The position numbers and the translations under genes are program-made. Below the pieces are notes generated by a model that did not search any database, was not told the origin of the DNA, and saw only the letters and a program-made list of their open reading frames with translations. Positions 5,464-6,566 of a stretch of 6,566 nucleotides of DNA are shown in pieces; the stretch's first letter is position 1, and the number at the start of each line of letters is the position of its first letter. This DNA comes from Candidatus Pacearchaeota archaeon. Its GTDB lineage: Archaea > Nanobdellota > Nanobdellia > Pacearchaeales > GW2011-AR1. The DNA lies in contig NZDU01000008.1 of assembly GCA_002688875.1 (NCBI GenBank), positions 3,422-9,987 on the forward strand. The letters are read 5' to 3'.

Positions 5464-5813
5464 TAAAGGTGGGCCGATAGATTTATATACAAGATAATAC
5501 AAGCCAATACCAGGGAAACTATAATTCTTTGATTAGGTAATTCTCCCAAAACAAATGAAGTCATTACTGCAAAAACTATTGTTGCTATACCAAAACCAAC
5601 GGGACGAACAGCCCAATATTCCCCAAAATATTCATAGAACAATCTTGTAGAATAATAAAAAAGAAGGCTGATGGGAACACCCCCTAATAAAACCCACCAG
5701 ATAGACCTGCCCCACTCCCACTTAAACTGAGCATTCATATGAAACCAAGCGATAATGTTTCCTACAAAGCTCATAATCAATGCTATTATTAATATCCCAT
5801 ATTTTTCCATCAT
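5463..5813 (-). CDS. Four-helix integral membrane protein of unknown function
   Basis: A 116-residue hydrophobic protein with four predicted membrane segments (about 6-24, 38-56, 71-90 and 97-113) and short loops, no signal peptidase site and no extended soluble domain. Aromatic-rich positions (AWFHMN, KWEW, IWW, EYWAVRP) lie near helix ends; the loop FGEYWAVRPVGFG before helix three is the most distinctive stretch. I recall similar short membrane proteins in environmental phage genomes but cannot give them a function. The start at 5813 overlaps the upstream glycosyltransferase stop as ATGA, and the second codon is also Met. A GGAGGT sequence lies 12 bases upstream, longer than ideal. The stop makes a TAATG junction with the exonuclease. 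Size and four-helix layout recall small multidrug or flippase-like carriers, but no signature supports that. Confidence 0.8.
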   Translation of the reverse strand: MMEKYGILIIALIMSFVGNIIAWFHMNAQFKWEWGRSIWWVLLGGVPISLLFYYSTRLFYEYFGEYWAVRPVGFGIATIVFAVMTSFVLGELPNQRIIVSLVLACIILYINLSAHL

Positions 5814-6566
5814 ACTAAAGCTAAGACCTCCTCCACCTTTATTTCATCAATATGGCTTTTTGCACTAATTACCTTAAAGCGTATAAGACCAGTGTCAGGG
5901 TTAGGCGGACCCTTCTCTTCATATTCTATACCCAGTATTTTAAAATTATCATTAAAACAAATACCCCCTTGGAGTGGATTGGCTGCCCACGGCCCAAACG
6001 CCCAATATAACATTGCCTCTGGAGCTGTATAGGGGAGTGCGCAACACAATAAAATAGCAGGAACTCTATTACAAAAGCAGATATATTTAGAATAACTATC
6101 GGGGGAAATTACTAAATCCATTTTAGGTATCATACTTAAAGCATAAGCAAAACTATTTTCATCCTCCCAAAGATGGACTCGTTTATCTTTAACAGAATTC
6201 CAACCTTCAACTATAGGGCGGCTCTCGGGAGGGTCAAATAAGTAAATATGAGTATATTTATATTTTTCTAGAATTCTACAAATTAATTTATCCCAGCGGG
6301 GATGGTGGAAAGTTTTTGGGTCGCCTGTTGAGCTTAATTGAATTCCAATATTCCTTACTCCTCTATGAGGGTTGGGAGTATCAATTCTCAAATCCAAAGG
6401 TAAATAGCGCTCTAGATCATCATAACCCTCAAGAAACTCTGATTGATTTGATGGCTGATTTGGCACCTCGGGACAGCTGAGATCATCCCACTCTTTCTTA
6501 GATACAAAATTAAATCCGGGCGTTAAATCAAAAACTTGGGTCTTTAGAAGGTCAGCATTATCTTGA
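5810..6566 (-). CDS. GT9 (heptosyltransferase)-like glycosyltransferase, C-terminal part
   Basis: The frame is open from its TGA at 5812-5810 to the right edge, so the true start is outside the window; at least 252 residues are visible. A GTG at 6466 could be taken as a start, but 33 more codons of protein-like sequence (including VFDLTPGFNFVSKKEW) precede it without a stop. The second GT-B Rossmann half is recognisable. A strand and loop IGIQLSSTG and a basic/aromatic HPRWDKLICRIL are followed by a strand THIYLFDPP, then IPKMDLVISPDSYSKYI and a strand VPAILLC. This follows the family-9 pattern of a strand, an SPDS turn and a helix that binds the ADP or nucleotide part of the donor. Heptosyltransferase-like proteins add sugars to lipopolysaccharide or related glycans, and family relatives occur in phages; the donor and acceptor here are unknown. 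The stop overlaps the membrane-protein start. Confidence 0.72.
   Translation of the reverse strand, partial: QDNADLLKTQVFDLTPGFNFVSKKEWDDLSCPEVPNQPSNQSEFLEGYDDLERYLPLDLRIDTPNPHRGVRNIGIQLSSTGDPKTFHHPRWDKLICRILEKYKYTHIYLFDPPESRPIVEGWNSVKDKRVHLWEDENSFAYALSMIPKMDLVISPDSYSKYICFCNRVPAILLCCALPYTAPEAMLYWAFGPWAANPLQGGICFNDNFKILGIEYEEKGPPNPDTGLIRFKVISAKSHIDEIKVEEVLALV

Noticed and set aside
5464..5502. Longer exonuclease start at the TTG at 5502
   Set aside because: It adds 13 residues ahead of the Exo I strand with no ribosome site and overlaps the membrane-protein gene; the ATG at 5463 forms a TAATG junction and fits the family.
6464..6466. GTG at 6466 as the true start of the GT9-like gene
   Set aside because: The frame continues without a stop to the window edge through 33 protein-like codons, so the gene is better treated as truncated.

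Overview
The window is AT-rich and compact. Every supportable gene lies on the minus strand, so gene order runs from position 6566 down to 1. Most junctions are ATGA, TAATG or TAGTATG overlaps, or gaps of a few bases. Two genes run off the window: a GT9-like glycosyltransferase at the right edge and a Rossmann-fold reductase or epimerase at the left edge. No capsid, tail, terminase, integrase, rRNA or tRNA gene is present. The packing, the pairing of a DEDDh exonuclease with a small PD-(D/E)XK nuclease, and a tiny zinc-finger-like protein suggest a tailed bacteriophage (or a phage-derived region) carrying a glycan-modification cassette. This is an inference: a bacterial surface-polysaccharide locus cannot be excluded from the sequence alone.

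Upstream block (6566 to 4461, minus strand): a GT9/heptosyltransferase-like protein lacking its N-terminus here, a four-helix membrane protein of unknown function, a DEDDh 3'-5' exonuclease with all catalytic motifs, and a PD-(D/E)XK nuclease of the type linked to group I introns and Holliday-junction resolvases. All four are chained by overlaps, so they were probably co-transcribed.

Intergenic region (4184 to 4460, 277 bp), the only gap of any size: next to the nuclease stop codon is a GC-rich element with a perfect 10-bp outer stem and a perfect 6-bp inner hairpin, flanked by a complementary AT-rich pair. It stands out sharply from the AT-rich surroundings and is the best candidate for an undescribed structured RNA or DNA element. 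Next come interleaved inverted repeats, an 8-base segment complementary to part of the GC-rich element, and a promoter-like segment with three AACTTT repeats. A strong Shine-Dalgarno site then precedes the next gene.

Downstream block (4183 to 1, minus strand): a 75-residue Cys3His protein, a fused double GT2 glycosyltransferase, a UDP-glucose-4-epimerase-like SDR enzyme, two different Methyltransf_24-type SAM methyltransferases, and the start of a further Rossmann-fold enzyme. Together these look like a pathway that makes or remodels a sugar nucleotide, transfers sugars, and O-methylates the product. The acceptor (host surface glycan, virion protein or DNA) cannot be read from the sequence.
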